64,000 bases of DNA from Methanobacteriota archaeon (GTDB lineage: Archaea; Halobacteriota; Methanosarcinia; Methanotrichales; Methanotrichaceae). The stretch is from NCBI GenBank assembly GCA_029553285.1, contig JAKPCO010000073.1:62001-126000 (forward strand), read 5' to 3'. The notes below the pieces were generated by a model. That model worked only from the letters and a program-made list of their open reading frames with translations. It was not told the origin of the DNA and made no database searches. Each line of letters opens with the position of its first letter. The stretch's first letter is position 1. This document shows positions 44,899 through 54,900 of this stretch, in pieces. The translations under genes were made by a program, and so were the position numbers.

Positions 44899-45057
44899 AT
44901 GACCAATGAAAGACTGCCAGAAACGAGGACATGGTGTGGAGGAGATTGGGAGGCGTGCTCATATCACTGGGTCCAGAAGTATGTGACCCTGTGGTACATG
45001 TCATTGTGTAACTGCACCCGATCTTCCGATGACCCTACTTCATATCAGATACCTTGA
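44899..45057 (+). CDS. Possible 52-residue Trp/Cys-rich protein
   Basis: ATG to TGA open frame starting MTNERLPETRTWCGGDWEAC, with four tryptophans, four cysteines and several tyrosines. A TTAAATATTC box lies about 40 bases upstream; the ribosome site is weak (AGGA). It is the only candidate in the 374-base gap before carS, along with an ATACGAT/ATCGTAT inverted repeat near 44842-44876. It could be chance. Confidence 0.25.
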   Translation: MTNERLPETRTWCGGDWEACSYHWVQKYVTLWYMSLCNCTRSSDDPTSYQIP

Positions 45058-45087
45058 TATAGCGGTTGCTGCTGGTTATGTAAGGCA

Positions 45088-45624
45088 ATGAATATAATCG
45101 TACACTCCATCTGGCTGATGCTGCCTGCGTATGTCCCCAACAACTTCGCAGCGCTTTTCGGTGGTGGCACGCCTCTCGATCTGGGGATGAGCCTTCCCGA
45201 TGGGCACCGTGTGTTTGGTAATGGAAAGACGATTCGTGGCACGATCGCCGGGGTCGCTGGGGGGATTATGGCAGGAGTGCTTCAGAACAGCATCGCCGGA
45301 GTCCTCGGGCTTCCAGGCTTCGGCGATGGGATGGAGATGTTTCTTGTTTTATTTGGACTCTCAGCTGGGTCCATGCTCGGTGATCTTGCAGCCAGCTTCA
45401 TCAAGCGACGCCTGGGCATGGAGCGCGGGGCATCGTTCTTTCTCGTTGATCAGCTCGATTTTGTCATGGGCGCATGGGCTCTGACATTTCTGCTCGCCCC
45501 GGAGTGGTTCAACGCGCAGTTCACTTCACCTGTCATAATCCTCGTTCTTCTGATAACCCCCATTCTGCATCGCCTCGCAAATGTGATAGGCTACATGATC
45601 GGGGCGAAGAAGGAGCCATGGTGA
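45088..45624 (+). CDS. carS: CDP-archaeol synthase CarS
   Basis: 178 residues, about five membrane helices. [37 protein letters not shown] and the catalytic-loop block [20 protein letters not shown] are the family marks. It activates unsaturated archaeol with CTP, the step before polar headgroups are added to archaeal lipids. It is followed 53 bases later by a small membrane protein. Confidence 0.94.
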   Translation: MNIIVHSIWLMLPAYVPNNFAALFGGGTPLDLGMSLPDGHRVFGNGKTIRGTIAGVAGGIMAGVLQNSIAGVLGLPGFGDGMEMFLVLFGLSAGSMLGDLAASFIKRRLGMERGASFFLVDQLDFVMGAWALTFLLAPEWFNAQFTSPVIILVLLITPILHRLANVIGYMIGAKKEPW

Positions 45625-45677
45625 TATCAAAAGATTGAATACATATCATGTTTCTCTGATCATCAGGAGGTGAGATT

Positions 45678-45830
45678 GTGGCCGAGTACATGCGAGGTTT
45701 TGAACAGAAGACCGTCCCACCCATGGGCGAGGATTCCGGAAAGATGGCATATCTCCCGCTTATAGCCATCCTGGGGTTTGGCGTTTTCTCCCTGATAGTC
45801 GCATACATGGTCAAGATGCTGGCCTCCTGA
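45678..45830 (+). CDS. Single-helix membrane protein, 50 residues
   Basis: GTG start with a perfect GGAGGTGA seven bases upstream. A polar N-terminus (AEYMRGFEQKTVPPMGEDSG) is followed by one membrane helix (LPLIAILGFGVFSLIVAYMV). The family is not recognised. It lies between carS and the mtr operon and ends in its own terminator, so it is not obviously part of either. The size and single helix suggest a small subunit of a larger membrane complex. Confidence 0.7.
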   Translation: MAEYMRGFEQKTVPPMGEDSGKMAYLPLIAILGFGVFSLIVAYMVKMLAS

Positions 45831-45842
45831 GACCAGCATCTT
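45813..45842 (+). terminator. Terminator overlapping the 50-residue gene
   Basis: AAGATGCTGG (45813-45822) pairs with CCAGCATCTT (45833-45842). The stop codon lies in the loop, so the 3' end of the coding region is inside the hairpin. Confidence 0.65.
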
Positions 45843-46027
45843 TCACCTTTCGTGATGTGAAAAGCGAATGCTTTGGATCGCTCTTAACACAACCGGAAAT
45901 CTGCGATCACCTCCATAAACCATTATGCCATCCACTGTTGTCATGCAGCCGCATGACCAGCAGGTGCACAAAATAAAATTTATGGTAATATGAATCTTAA
46001 TTCTGATATGCAGCAATGGTTTTTGTT

Positions 46028-46098
46028 CGCGAAACCTTTATAAGCCTGGCTAAAGGATAAGACAGCGTTATTGGCCAAATTTATCATAATGATTTGGC
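46028..46098 (+). promoter_or_regulatory. mtr operon promoter and leader palindrome
   Basis: BRE/TATA CGCGAAACCTTTATAAGC (46028-46045) is close to the methanogen consensus. In the predicted leader an inverted repeat GCCAAAT (46074-46080) / ATTTGGC (46092-46098) lies 24 bases before the mtrE start. It may be an operator or an RNA hairpin. The upstream 45843-46027 stretch is AT-rich and otherwise empty. Confidence 0.75.
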
Positions 46099-46121
46099 GA
46101 AAATGAATAGGAGGAGGAAAA

Positions 46122-47027
46122 ATGGACGCATTGAGCATGGGGCTCGTCGCTGCTATGGGGGCCCTTGCGACCGTTGCTGGAGCCAGTGAGGATATCGAGT
46201 CGGATGTTGGCTCACAGAGCAATCCAAACTCACAGGTCCAGCTTGCTGCTCAGGTCGGAAACCCCCACAGGATATACAATAAGGCGATCTCAGGCGAGCC
46301 ACCGGCGAACGCCCTTTGGGCTACAACCGCTGCTGTTGTGGCTTACACGCTGATAACAAAGTTCGCAATGCCTGCGCTCTTCGCAATAGCCATAGGCGCG
46401 TCGGTTGCAGCGCTCTTCAACGGAGTCTTCTCGACCAGCGCTTACTTCGGCAGGAACGCAAGCCAGCGCAGGTTCAACCAGTGGATCTATCTGGATATAG
46501 TGCGTTACACAACGACATCGATAATGGCACATGCGTGGATAACCGCTTTCTGCATAACATGTATAGCATACATACAGACTCAGATTTTGACACCACACCA
46601 TCCGTTCCCGATGCCTGTTATCGCTCTGATATGGGGATTGACCGTTGGTGCGATCGGCTCTTCTGTTGGTGATATCCATTACGGAGGCGAGCGTGAGTTC
46701 CAGTGGAGGCTCTTCGGTCAGGGTCTCAACACGATGCTCTCAGGCCAGATTGTGAGAAAGGCCGAGGCTGGATTGAGGAACTCCATAGACAACGCATGGT
46801 TCTGCACCAAGCTCGGAGGGCCTCTCACAGGTCTCGGATTTGGCCTGACGGTCTTCCTGGACAACTGGCGCACCACGGTCTTCGACCCGGTGACACAGGC
46901 CGGTCTGGCCATTGGTATGGGTCTCTTCTTCGTGATACTTATGAACCTGTATAACTTCTACGTTGAGACCTCGATAAGAAAGAAGTACGGCCCGTATCCA
47001 GGGTACAAGGGGGACATCGCAGCATGA
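46122..47027 (+). CDS. mtrE: Tetrahydromethanopterin S-methyltransferase subunit E
   Basis: 301 residues, about six membrane helices. MDALSMGLVAAMGALATVAG start, GNPHRIYNKAISGEPPANAL and the GDIHYGGEREFQW loop are characteristic. First gene of mtrEDCBAFGH; GGAGGAGG precedes the ATG. MtrE is thought to form, with MtrC and MtrD, the sodium-translocating membrane part of the complex. It overlaps mtrD by four bases. Confidence 0.97.
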   Translation: MDALSMGLVAAMGALATVAGASEDIESDVGSQSNPNSQVQLAAQVGNPHRIYNKAISGEPPANALWATTAAVVAYTLITKFAMPALFAIAIGASVAALFNGVFSTSAYFGRNASQRRFNQWIYLDIVRYTTTSIMAHAWITAFCITCIAYIQTQILTPHHPFPMPVIALIWGLTVGAIGSSVGDIHYGGEREFQWRLFGQGLNTMLSGQIVRKAEAGLRNSIDNAWFCTKLGGPLTGLGFGLTVFLDNWRTTVFDPVTQAGLAIGMGLFFVILMNLYNFYVETSIRKKYGPYPGYKGDIAA

Positions 47028-47713
47028 ACTTTGATGCTTTAACCATTGTGTACATTCTGGAGATCGTAGTGGGTGGACTGCTTGTCGGCGTGGGTGTCCA
47101 CTTCGTGCCGGTAGGCGGCGCGCCTGCGGCCATGGCACAGGCCACAGGAATCGGCACGGGCACAGTTCAGCTGGCAGCCGGCTCCGGACTCACAGGACTG
47201 CTGGCAGCTGGTCTCATGATGTCGGTCACAGATAACATCTGGCCAATACTTGCATCAGGCGCGGTCGGAGCAATGATAATGATTGATGCCACGATGATGA
47301 CCGGCGGCTGGATATACGCTTATGCGGTGGGCGCCCCGTTCGCATCAGCCAAGGTCAACTACGATCCCATCACCGGATACTCGCAGCCCCCGTATGTCGC
47401 CCCGGGCACTGTCGGGCAGGGGATACCCACAGTATGTTACGTGAGCGGCACAATCGGCGCCTTCATGGGCGGTCTCGGTGGCGCGATGATCTACTACCCG
47501 CTGATGATGACAAACCACAACCCATCTCTGAGCGCGCTCTTCGCGATCGGCATATTCCTGGTGAACGCTGTCTTGGCGTCGTGGAACATCCAGGGAACGA
47601 TCGAGGGGTTCCACGATCCGAAGTTCAAGAGATGGCCGAAGGCGTTCAGATCATGCCTCGTCGCCACCCTGATTCTGGCGCTCGTGGCCGTTACAATAAC
47701 AGGAGGTGCATGA
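47024..47713 (+). CDS. mtrD: Tetrahydromethanopterin S-methyltransferase subunit D
   Basis: 229 residues, membrane. VGVHFVPVGGAPAAMAQATG and GMSGTIGAFMGGLGG-like loops identify MtrD. Contributes to the sodium channel half of Mtr. It overlaps mtrE, and its stop lies in the ribosome site of mtrC. Confidence 0.97.
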   Translation: MNFDALTIVYILEIVVGGLLVGVGVHFVPVGGAPAAMAQATGIGTGTVQLAAGSGLTGLLAAGLMMSVTDNIWPILASGAVGAMIMIDATMMTGGWIYAYAVGAPFASAKVNYDPITGYSQPPYVAPGTVGQGIPTVCYVSGTIGAFMGGLGGAMIYYPLMMTNHNPSLSALFAIGIFLVNAVLASWNIQGTIEGFHDPKFKRWPKAFRSCLVATLILALVAVTITGGA

Positions 47714-47714
47714 G

Positions 47715-48542
47715 ATGACAGTAGGAGGGGGGGCAGGAGGAGCACCCTCTGCAATAGATGCAAAGAAGCTCAGAATATACGGGATCGGGGGAGCTCTTGT
47801 AGGTATATACCTCGCAGCAATTCTTAACAGCGTTCTCGGGACAGACATATTCTCGATACTCGCCGCAGCAGGAGCCGTCGCGGCTGCCGTTATGGGGGCG
47901 AACGCTGTAAGAAGGGTCTGCGGCTACGGTATCGGTACCGGTGTCCCATCGATTGGAATGCTGGCGCTGGGAATGGGCATAGTAGGAGCATCATTTGGCC
48001 TCTCAACTGCTGAGCAGCTGGGCGTATCGATGGCAGGTGTCATCATAGCGCTGGTCTATGCGATGGTCTTCGGCTACATCGTGGGCGCGATCGCAAATAA
48101 GGTCATGGGCTTTAACATCCCCATCATGGAGGAGGGTCTCACCGATCTCTCAGGTGCAGGCGCCATGGCCATCATCGGCTGGTCCTATGCGATCTCTGGA
48201 TCGCTGGCGTACGCAGACATGGTCTCGAAGGTCTTCAACACCGGATACCTTGCGATAGTATTCATCTGCGGCGGCCTTGCGATCCTGCATCCGTTCAACG
48301 CGAACCTTGGGCCGGACGAGAAGCAGGACAGGACTCTGGTGAACGGGCTGATGGTCGGCTCTCTGGCCGTCGTCGCTGTCGGTCTCTGTTCCCTGGCAAC
48401 GCTCAGCACCACTGCAGCTATCATAACCATTGTGATCGGTGCGGCCGCATGGTACTACTTCTACGTATGGTACTACAGGCTGGTCAAGAGAGACGCTGCG
48501 GCTGTTGTTGGAACAGGCCTGCTGCCACCGAGCGCGCTATGA
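47715..48542 (+). CDS. mtrC: Tetrahydromethanopterin S-methyltransferase subunit C
   Basis: 275 residues, about seven membrane helices. I use the ATG at 47715 (MTVGGGAGGAPSAIDAKKLR), with GGAGGT seven bases upstream; the ATG at 47706 overlaps that site. Part of the membrane core of Mtr. It is followed 12 bases later by mtrB. Confidence 0.96.
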   Translation: MTVGGGAGGAPSAIDAKKLRIYGIGGALVGIYLAAILNSVLGTDIFSILAAAGAVAAAVMGANAVRRVCGYGIGTGVPSIGMLALGMGIVGASFGLSTAEQLGVSMAGVIIALVYAMVFGYIVGAIANKVMGFNIPIMEEGLTDLSGAGAMAIIGWSYAISGSLAYADMVSKVFNTGYLAIVFICGGLAILHPFNANLGPDEKQDRTLVNGLMVGSLAVVAVGLCSLATLSTTAAIITIVIGAAAWYYFYVWYYRLVKRDAAAVVGTGLLPPSAL

Positions 48543-48554
48543 GGAGGCACAAAG

Positions 48555-48905
48555 ATGGGATTTGTCAGAATATCTCCAGAACTGGGGCTGCTTTTCGATC
48601 CACTTAAGGGAGTGGTCGCGGAGCAGAGGGAGGATGTGGTTCTGTACACATTCGATCCGGTTATGGACAGGATTGAGAGGCTTGATGCGATCGCAGACGA
48701 CCTGATGAACCAGCTGGTCCCGGATAACGAGCTGCTGGAGTCTTACAAGAACAGAGGAAAGACCTCTCTCATAGGCGGCCTGTACACCAACATCTGGGTC
48801 GGCTTCATCATAGGTCTGGTGATCTCATTCGTTGTGCTGATTGGCATGGTCTTCAGCGATCCGGCGAAGCTTGAGATGCTCAGAAAGGCTATGGGAGGTG
48901 CTTGA
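48555..48905 (+). CDS. mtrB: Tetrahydromethanopterin S-methyltransferase subunit B
   Basis: 116 residues with one C-terminal membrane helix (IWVGFIIGLVISFVVLIGMV). The soluble N-terminal part begins MGFVRISPELGLLFDPLKGV. A GAGG site precedes the ATG. It is a small accessory subunit of the membrane stalk. Confidence 0.95.
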   Translation: MGFVRISPELGLLFDPLKGVVAEQREDVVLYTFDPVMDRIERLDAIADDLMNQLVPDNELLESYKNRGKTSLIGGLYTNIWVGFIIGLVISFVVLIGMVFSDPAKLEMLRKAMGGA

Positions 48906-48907
48906 TT

Positions 48908-49639
48908 ATGGTGCTCAAGAAGAAACCCGCTGAGCCCTGGCCTGTGATCACCGGCGAGTATGAGGTCGGCAACCCGGAGAGCCCTGTGGCGGTTGTGACC
49001 TGCGGCTCTCACCTCAAGAACTCTGAGCTGATAGCAGCTGGTGCAGCTCTGGCCGGGCCATGCAAGACCGAGAACATAGGCATAGAGAAGATGGTAGCCA
49101 ACGTGATCTCCAACCCGAATATCAGGTATCTGCTGATCACAGGCATGGAGGTCAAGGGGCACATCACAGGGCAGGCGATAGAGGCGTTCACTGCGAACGG
49201 AATAGACAAGGAGGGCAGGATCGTCGGGGCCAAGGGCGCTATCCCGTTCATCCAGAACCTGACGCCTGAGGCGATAGAGCGGTGGAGGCAGCAGATCACC
49301 ACGATCAACATGATCGACACAGAGGATATGGGCGCCATCACCGCGAAGATAAAGGAGCTCGTCGCCAAAGATCCCGGCGCATTGGATGTCGAGCCGATGA
49401 TCGTCGAGATCAAGGAGGCTGGCGCCGAGGAGGGTGAGGGTGGTCTCAGGCCGATGGCCGCAGAGGTCGTCGAGGTCCGTTCAAGGATCAGGGCCATGGA
49501 TATGGCTGTGACGAACAACGGCCTGCTCAACAAATTCCAGGCCGGAGTTTACGCGGGCAAGATAGAGGGAATAGTGCTCGGAATGACCCTGACCCTGGCC
49601 ATATTCGGGCTTATACTCAAGATGGTAGGGGGGAGCTGA
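48908..49639 (+). CDS. mtrA: Tetrahydromethanopterin S-methyltransferase subunit A (corrinoid protein)
   Basis: 243 residues from the ATG at 48908 with GGAGGTG seven bases upstream. The cytosolic corrinoid domain has the axial-ligand histidine H85 in MEVKGHITGQAIEAF; the C-terminal helix (GIVLGMTLTLAIFGLILKMV) anchors it. It carries the methyl group on cobalt between MtrH and coenzyme M, the step tied to Na+ pumping. Confidence 0.97.
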   Translation: MVLKKKPAEPWPVITGEYEVGNPESPVAVVTCGSHLKNSELIAAGAALAGPCKTENIGIEKMVANVISNPNIRYLLITGMEVKGHITGQAIEAFTANGIDKEGRIVGAKGAIPFIQNLTPEAIERWRQQITTINMIDTEDMGAITAKIKELVAKDPGALDVEPMIVEIKEAGAEEGEGGLRPMAAEVVEVRSRIRAMDMAVTNNGLLNKFQAGVYAGKIEGIVLGMTLTLAIFGLILKMVGGS

Positions 49640-49641
49640 GG

Positions 49642-49866
49642 ATGGCAGAGGAGATAGTTTACGGGCAGGGGACTCCAGCTGTTATAGAGCCCGCAATGCC
49701 CCTCTTCGATCAGATCGTGGACGATATCAAGTACAAGGCGCAGCTCCTGGCCAGGGAGACGAAGCTGAGCTCGGGCGTCATCGCGGCAACCCCGCAGGGA
49801 TTCGCGATCGGCTTCTTCCTCGCTGTGGCCATGATGCTGGGCCCCTTCCTGCTGATGGGGGTGTAA
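49642..49866 (+). CDS. mtrF: Tetrahydromethanopterin S-methyltransferase subunit F
   Basis: 74 residues, one C-terminal membrane helix (GFAIGFFLAVAMMLGPFLLM). The soluble part resembles the tail of MtrA, as in other MtrF proteins. It sits two bases after mtrA. Confidence 0.94.
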   Translation: MAEEIVYGQGTPAVIEPAMPLFDQIVDDIKYKAQLLARETKLSSGVIAATPQGFAIGFFLAVAMMLGPFLLMGV

Positions 49867-49869
49867 GCT

Positions 49870-50124
49870 GTGGCAGATGAGGCAAAGGATACAAAGCCGG
49901 TCGTCCCTGTTGCAGTGGTCGATCGCGACCAGTACAGGGAGATAATGGCGCGTCTCGATAAGATCGAGGAGAAGATCGAGTTCTACTCGGCTGAGAAGTT
50001 CCTGAGGGCTGGAAAGTCTGTAGGCAGGGATCTGGGCGTTGCCTACGGCGTGTGTGCTGGACTGATAATAATATTGGCGTACATACTGTTCATGTATGCC
50101 GGCAACTGGGTGAAGGTGATTTGA
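49870..50124 (+). CDS. mtrG: Tetrahydromethanopterin S-methyltransferase subunit G
   Basis: 84 residues, GTG start. A helical coiled region (REIMARLDKIEEKIEFYSAE) leads to one membrane helix (GLIIILAYILFMYAGNW). Directly followed by mtrH. Confidence 0.94.
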   Translation: MADEAKDTKPVVPVAVVDRDQYREIMARLDKIEEKIEFYSAEKFLRAGKSVGRDLGVAYGVCAGLIIILAYILFMYAGNWVKVI

Positions 50125-51060
50125 ATGTTCAGGTTCGATAGAAAGCAGGAGGTCTTCGACTTCGGCAAGTTCAAGATCGGGGGTCAGCCTGGCGAGTACC
50201 CGACTTGCTGCATCGGCACAATGTTCTATGCCAGGCACAAGATAGTATCCGATCCGGAGCATGGGGTGTTCGATAAGAACGCTGCTGAGAAGCTCTGGAA
50301 CCAGCAGGTTGAGATGAGCGAGATCACAGGGAACACCTGCATGAACCAGATCGTGGCAGAGACGAACGAGGCTATGCAGAAGGAGATCGACTGGTTCGTG
50401 GAGATCTCCGACTACCCGTTCCTCATCGATTCCTCTGCTCCAGAGGTTCGCGCCTTCGGGGTCAAGTACGCCACCGAGATCGGCGTCGCGGACAGGGCGG
50501 TGCACAACTCCATCAACGCCTCGATAACGGATGAGGAGCTGCAGGCGCTGAAGGAGAGCGATCTGGATGCCGCGATAGTCCTGGCGTTCAACGCGATGGA
50601 GAAGGGAACCAAGGGGAAGATGGATATACTCACGAAGGCCGCAGGCGGCGCAAAGAAGGGGATGCTCGAGTACGCTAAGGACTGCGGCATAACGAGGATT
50701 CTCATAGACACAGCGGCGATGCCGCTGGGCGCTGGCTCAGGAGCCACATACAGAGCATGCATCGCTGTCAAGGCGATGCTGGGCCTGCCGGTCGGCGGAG
50801 GCTTCCACAACGCTGCGTCCGCATGGGACTGGATGAAGAAGTGGAAGAAGACCCACAAGGAGGCATTCGCTCCTGTTGATATCGGCTCGAACCTCGTCGC
50901 CGGAATCGTGGGCGCAGACTTCTACCTCTACGGACCGATCGAGAACGCGCCGATGATATTCCCGGCTGCTGCGATGGTCGACATCATGAAGGCCGAGTCG
51001 ATCCAGGAGCTCGGCCTCGAGGTGCTGGATCCGAACCATCCGATAAAGAAGACCCTGTAG
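50125..51060 (+). CDS. mtrH: Tetrahydromethanopterin S-methyltransferase subunit H
   Basis: 311 residues, soluble TIM-barrel methyltransferase. MFRFDRKQEVFDFGKFKIGG start, CCIGTMFYARHKIV and LGAGSGATYRACIAVKAMLG. It moves the methyl group from tetrahydromethanopterin (or its sarcinapterin form) to the cobalt of MtrA. Last gene of the operon; a stem-loop terminator follows at once. Confidence 0.97.
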   Translation: MFRFDRKQEVFDFGKFKIGGQPGEYPTCCIGTMFYARHKIVSDPEHGVFDKNAAEKLWNQQVEMSEITGNTCMNQIVAETNEAMQKEIDWFVEISDYPFLIDSSAPEVRAFGVKYATEIGVADRAVHNSINASITDEELQALKESDLDAAIVLAFNAMEKGTKGKMDILTKAAGGAKKGMLEYAKDCGITRILIDTAAMPLGAGSGATYRACIAVKAMLGLPVGGGFHNAASAWDWMKKWKKTHKEAFAPVDIGSNLVAGIVGADFYLYGPIENAPMIFPAAAMVDIMKAESIQELGLEVLDPNHPIKKTL

Positions 51061-51089
51061 GGCGTTTCTCCGCCCTGCTCTTATTTTCA
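51059..51089 (+). terminator. mtr operon terminator
   Basis: AGGGCG-TTTCTC-CGCCCT (51059-51076), starting in the mtrH stop, then a T-rich TCTTATTTTC tract. Confidence 0.75.
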
Positions 51090-51105
51090 TTCCAGGAGTC
51101 CTGTT

Positions 51106-51738
51106 TTGCCCAGAGTCTACGTCTCTCTCTCCTTTGACAGGGTTCGCTTCAAATGCCAGCGCTGTGGCGCGTGCTGCCACCACCGCAGGCCGTCTGAGTT
51201 TTCAGAGCTGATACCTCCAGAGCTGGTGCAGAGGTTCGTCGAGCGCTCGAACCTCATACATCTGAATGAGGATGAGATCTCCAGGATATCGAGAATTTAT
51301 GGTCTCAGGCCTGAGGAGTTTGTGGATACACTCTATCCCTATGATGGGAGGGCCGTCAGGATATCGGATGATGGTTCTGGGGTGGTGCTGGATATACCTG
51401 TACTTAAATCCAAGCCGGATACGACCTGCGTCTTTTACGACAATGGCTGCAGGATATACCCGCACAGGCCCAGGGCGTGCAGGCTCTTTCCCTTTCGCAT
51501 ATCTGAGCGTGAGATCGCGGGGGATGTGGTTCTCAGCATAGATTACAATCCAGGCTGCCCCGGTATCGGAAAGGGGGATTATGCTGATACGAGAAAAATA
51601 CGGGAGCTGGCGGTGGAGATATTCTCAAGACGCATGAACGCTATCACCCGCGAGACAAAGGAGCTCATCGCATCGGGATCCATCAAGCCTGGTATGGTGG
51701 TGTACAGAACCATGCCCGGTGGACCCCGAACCAGGTGA
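51106..51738 (+). CDS. YkgJ-type CxxCxxCC cysteine-cluster protein
   Basis: 210 residues, TTG start with AGGAG seven bases upstream. CQRCGACCHHRRPSEF near residue 17 is the CxxCxxCC cluster; a second group, DTTCVFYDNGCRIYPHRPRACRLFPF, carries the usual RPxACRxFPF block. These proteins bind Zn or Fe-S and are of unknown biochemical role. It lies just behind the mtr terminator and ahead of the TPR gene; no operon partner is evident. Confidence 0.85.
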   Translation: MPRVYVSLSFDRVRFKCQRCGACCHHRRPSEFSELIPPELVQRFVERSNLIHLNEDEISRISRIYGLRPEEFVDTLYPYDGRAVRISDDGSGVVLDIPVLKSKPDTTCVFYDNGCRIYPHRPRACRLFPFRISEREIAGDVVLSIDYNPGCPGIGKGDYADTRKIRELAVEIFSRRMNAITRETKELIASGSIKPGMVVYRTMPGGPRTR

Positions 51739-51855
51739 TCGGTTGCCTGATCTATGGATGCATCGCATATGTATTTTCATCTATCTTTTTTAGAATTTTT
51801 GAGGCGTTTCGATCAACTCAGTAACCCTGAAATAGAACGCACTTCAAAAAACGTA

Positions 51856-51866
51856 GATTTTATAAA
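51856..51866 (+). promoter_or_regulatory. TATA box of the TPR protein gene
   Basis: GATTTTATAAA about 110 bases before the GTG start. It predicts a leader of roughly 85 bases that carries the GGAGGT site. The rest of the 237-base gap 51739-51975 is AT-rich and empty. Confidence 0.5.
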
Positions 51867-51975
51867 GGAGAAGATTTACTACAGTGAGAATATCTGAGCG
51901 GATATGTGGGGAGATCCGCAAAGTGGGGATTCATCTTGTCCATGATCATGCTTCTCTGTGTAAAGGAGGTATTAC

Positions 51976-54900
51976 GTGGTGGATGAGGCCGGAGCCTTGT
52001 GTGCCATCGCAGGCTTTCTGGATGGTGATGTTGGGGATCACAGGGTGATTGAGCGGATCGCGCTGGAGGCTGATGGGCCGCTGGCATCGCTGGCAAGAGC
52101 TGTGCAGTCCTCAGATATATCCAGGGCACTGTCACATCTGGATGATCTCGCAGAGCAGTATTCGGCATCCACAGATTGCAGCATCTGGTTCTCTCTGGGC
52201 ACAATATCACACCGTCTCGGTTCGCTTGAACGGGCGGTGAGCCATCTCTCAAGAGCTCTGGAGCTCGCATCCGGAGCATATGAGGTCAGAATTCTCTCCC
52301 GACTCGGGTCGATCTATGCGGATGTGGAGGACTGGGATCGGGCGATCTCTCTCTACAGGGATGCTCTCGCGCGGGTGGAAAGGGGGGATCCGGAGCGCGC
52401 TGGAATTCTCATAAAACTCTCAAGAGCATGCAGAGAGGCCAGAAGATGGGATGAGGCGCTCCAGTGCAGCTCTGATGCGATAGACGCCCTCAGATCCTCA
52501 GGAGACAGAAGCTCCGTCGCGAAGGCGATCATGGAGGAGGCTGAGATCCGGAGGGAGATGGGGGATTTATCATCTGCTGAGGAGCTCTACAGGACGTGCC
52601 TTGAGGAGTTCGAGCGGCTGGGGGAGATACCGCTCGTGTGCAGGTCTCTGGAGATGCTGGGTCGGATATCTCAGCTCAGAGGTGAAACCAGGAGAACTGA
52701 GGACCTTTTCGATATGGCCATGCACAGGTACGAGCACTGCCATGAGACAGCGGGCGCATCGAGAACGGCACTTCTTCTGGGAGATCTGCATGCGATCGAG
52801 GGGAGGTTTTCCAGTGCGGAGGAGTGCTACCTGAAGGCACTGGAGGGCTTTCGAGAGGTATCAGATCGCGAGAGCGTGGCGAGCACACTGCTGAGCCTGG
52901 CCAGGCTCTGCGGCTCCATGGGCGAGTGGAAGAGGGCTGTCGAGCGCTATCGAGAGGCGCTTGACATCCTGCAGTCTGAGCAGTCACAGGATCTCGCAAG
53001 GGCTCTCAGAGAGATGGGGAATGCATGCTGCGGGTTGAGAGATTATGAGATGGCGCAGAATTATTTCATGAGATCTCTCGAGCTCAGCGAGGCCCTCGGA
53101 GACAGGGACGGCATGGCTGCTTCGCACACAGGCATAGGACACATGCTCTCCGACCTCGGCGAGTGGGATGGCGCCGTGGAGCACTATGAGAGTGCTGCCG
53201 AGCTCCTGCGTGAGATGGGAGATCTCAGGGGCGCTGCAGCATGCACATCGAACATAGCGAGCGTGTACCAGATGATGGGGGATCTGGAGAAGGCGCTGGA
53301 TGTCTATCATGATGCGCTTCAGCTCCAGGAGCGGCTTGGCGATATGCAGGGGGCATCGAAGACCCTGAACAACATGGGGCTCGTCTACCAGCACATGGGC
53401 GAGATCGAGGCAGCTGAGAGAAATTACATGCGCTGCCTGGAGATGAAGGAGCAGCTCGGGGATGTCCATGGCGCTGCGAACACGCACATCAACCTCGCAA
53501 CTCTGTACGAGATCCAGAGGCGATGGGATGATGCCATAGCCCATTATCAGGATGCTCTGGAGACGTTCGAGGCGATCGGCGATCGCAGGGGCATGGCTGC
53601 GGTGATGAACAACCTCGGAAATGTGTACGAGGAGAAGGGGGACATCCTGCAGGCGATAAAGAGCTACAGGATGAGCATGGAGCTCGATGGTGGGGACGCA
53701 AGCATCGCGAAGATATCATGGAATCTTGGGGGGCTCTACCACAGGATCGGGGATGCGGAGAGCGCGGAGAAGTGCTACAGGGCCAGCCTGGAGGCGTTCC
53801 AGAGCATTGGGGATGAGAGGGGTGCGGCCTATGCTCTCATGGGCCTCGGCAGCATCGCGCTGGAGCGTGGCCTTTGGGACGCTGCGCTGGACTGTTTTAA
53901 AAGGTGTGCTGGTCTCAGGCTTGATACGCCAGAGGCCCTGAGGGTGCTTGGCAGCATCGCATCTGTTTATGAGAGAAAGGGCATGTGGCAGGAGGCCCTT
54001 GCAGAGTACAGGAAGGTGCTTGAGAGGTTCAGGGGGATAGGAGATTCTCTCGGTGTCGCAGCGGTTCTGAGCACCATGGGCAACCTCTTGGCGGAGCAGG
54101 GGCTCTGGGATGATGCCCTTGAGCATTACAATGAGAGTCTTGAGATATTCGAGAGGCTCGGCGACGGCTACAGCACAGCGGTCACCACAAACAACATGGC
54201 AAATGTGCTTTACAGGAGGGGAGACTGGGACAGGGCTCTGAGCATGTACACAAAAGCGATGGAGCACTTCCAGCGGGTTGGGGACATGCAGAGCCATGGA
54301 GCCACGCTGAGCAACGTGGCGAGCATACACTACAGGAGGGGCGAGTGGGAGAGGGCGATAGAGCTCTACCACAAAAGCCTCGAGATCTTCGAGGGGCTCG
54401 ACGATTCGAGAGCATCCTCGATGGTGCTCAACAACCTGGGTCTTCTCTACCACAGGAGGGGTGAGTGGTCGCTGGCAGTCGATCACTTCAGGCTGGCAGT
54501 GGAGTACGCGATGCGTGCCGGAGATCGTGAGGCTGCCACGGAGTTCCAGGCGAACATGGAGATGGTGAGATCATGCCGCGGAGAGGCGTCTGTCGACATC
54601 GAGGGGTATCTCAAAAAGCTGGAGGAGATCGAGAAGGCAGGGGACGTTGAGGCGGCTGCAGAGATGCACGGGTTACTGGCAAATGCATATGCTGACATCT
54701 TCCGCTGGGAGGATGCGCTGGATCATTACCAGAAGAGCCTGGAGCTCTTCGAGCGCTCCGGCGACAGGTACAGCGCTGCGGAGACGATGTTCAACATGGC
54801 GCTCGTCTACAGGGATCGTGGGGAGTGGTCGATCGCCGAGGATCTCCTCTCGAGGAGCATGAGCGAGTTCAGAGCGCTGAAGGCATCGCCATGCTACAGC

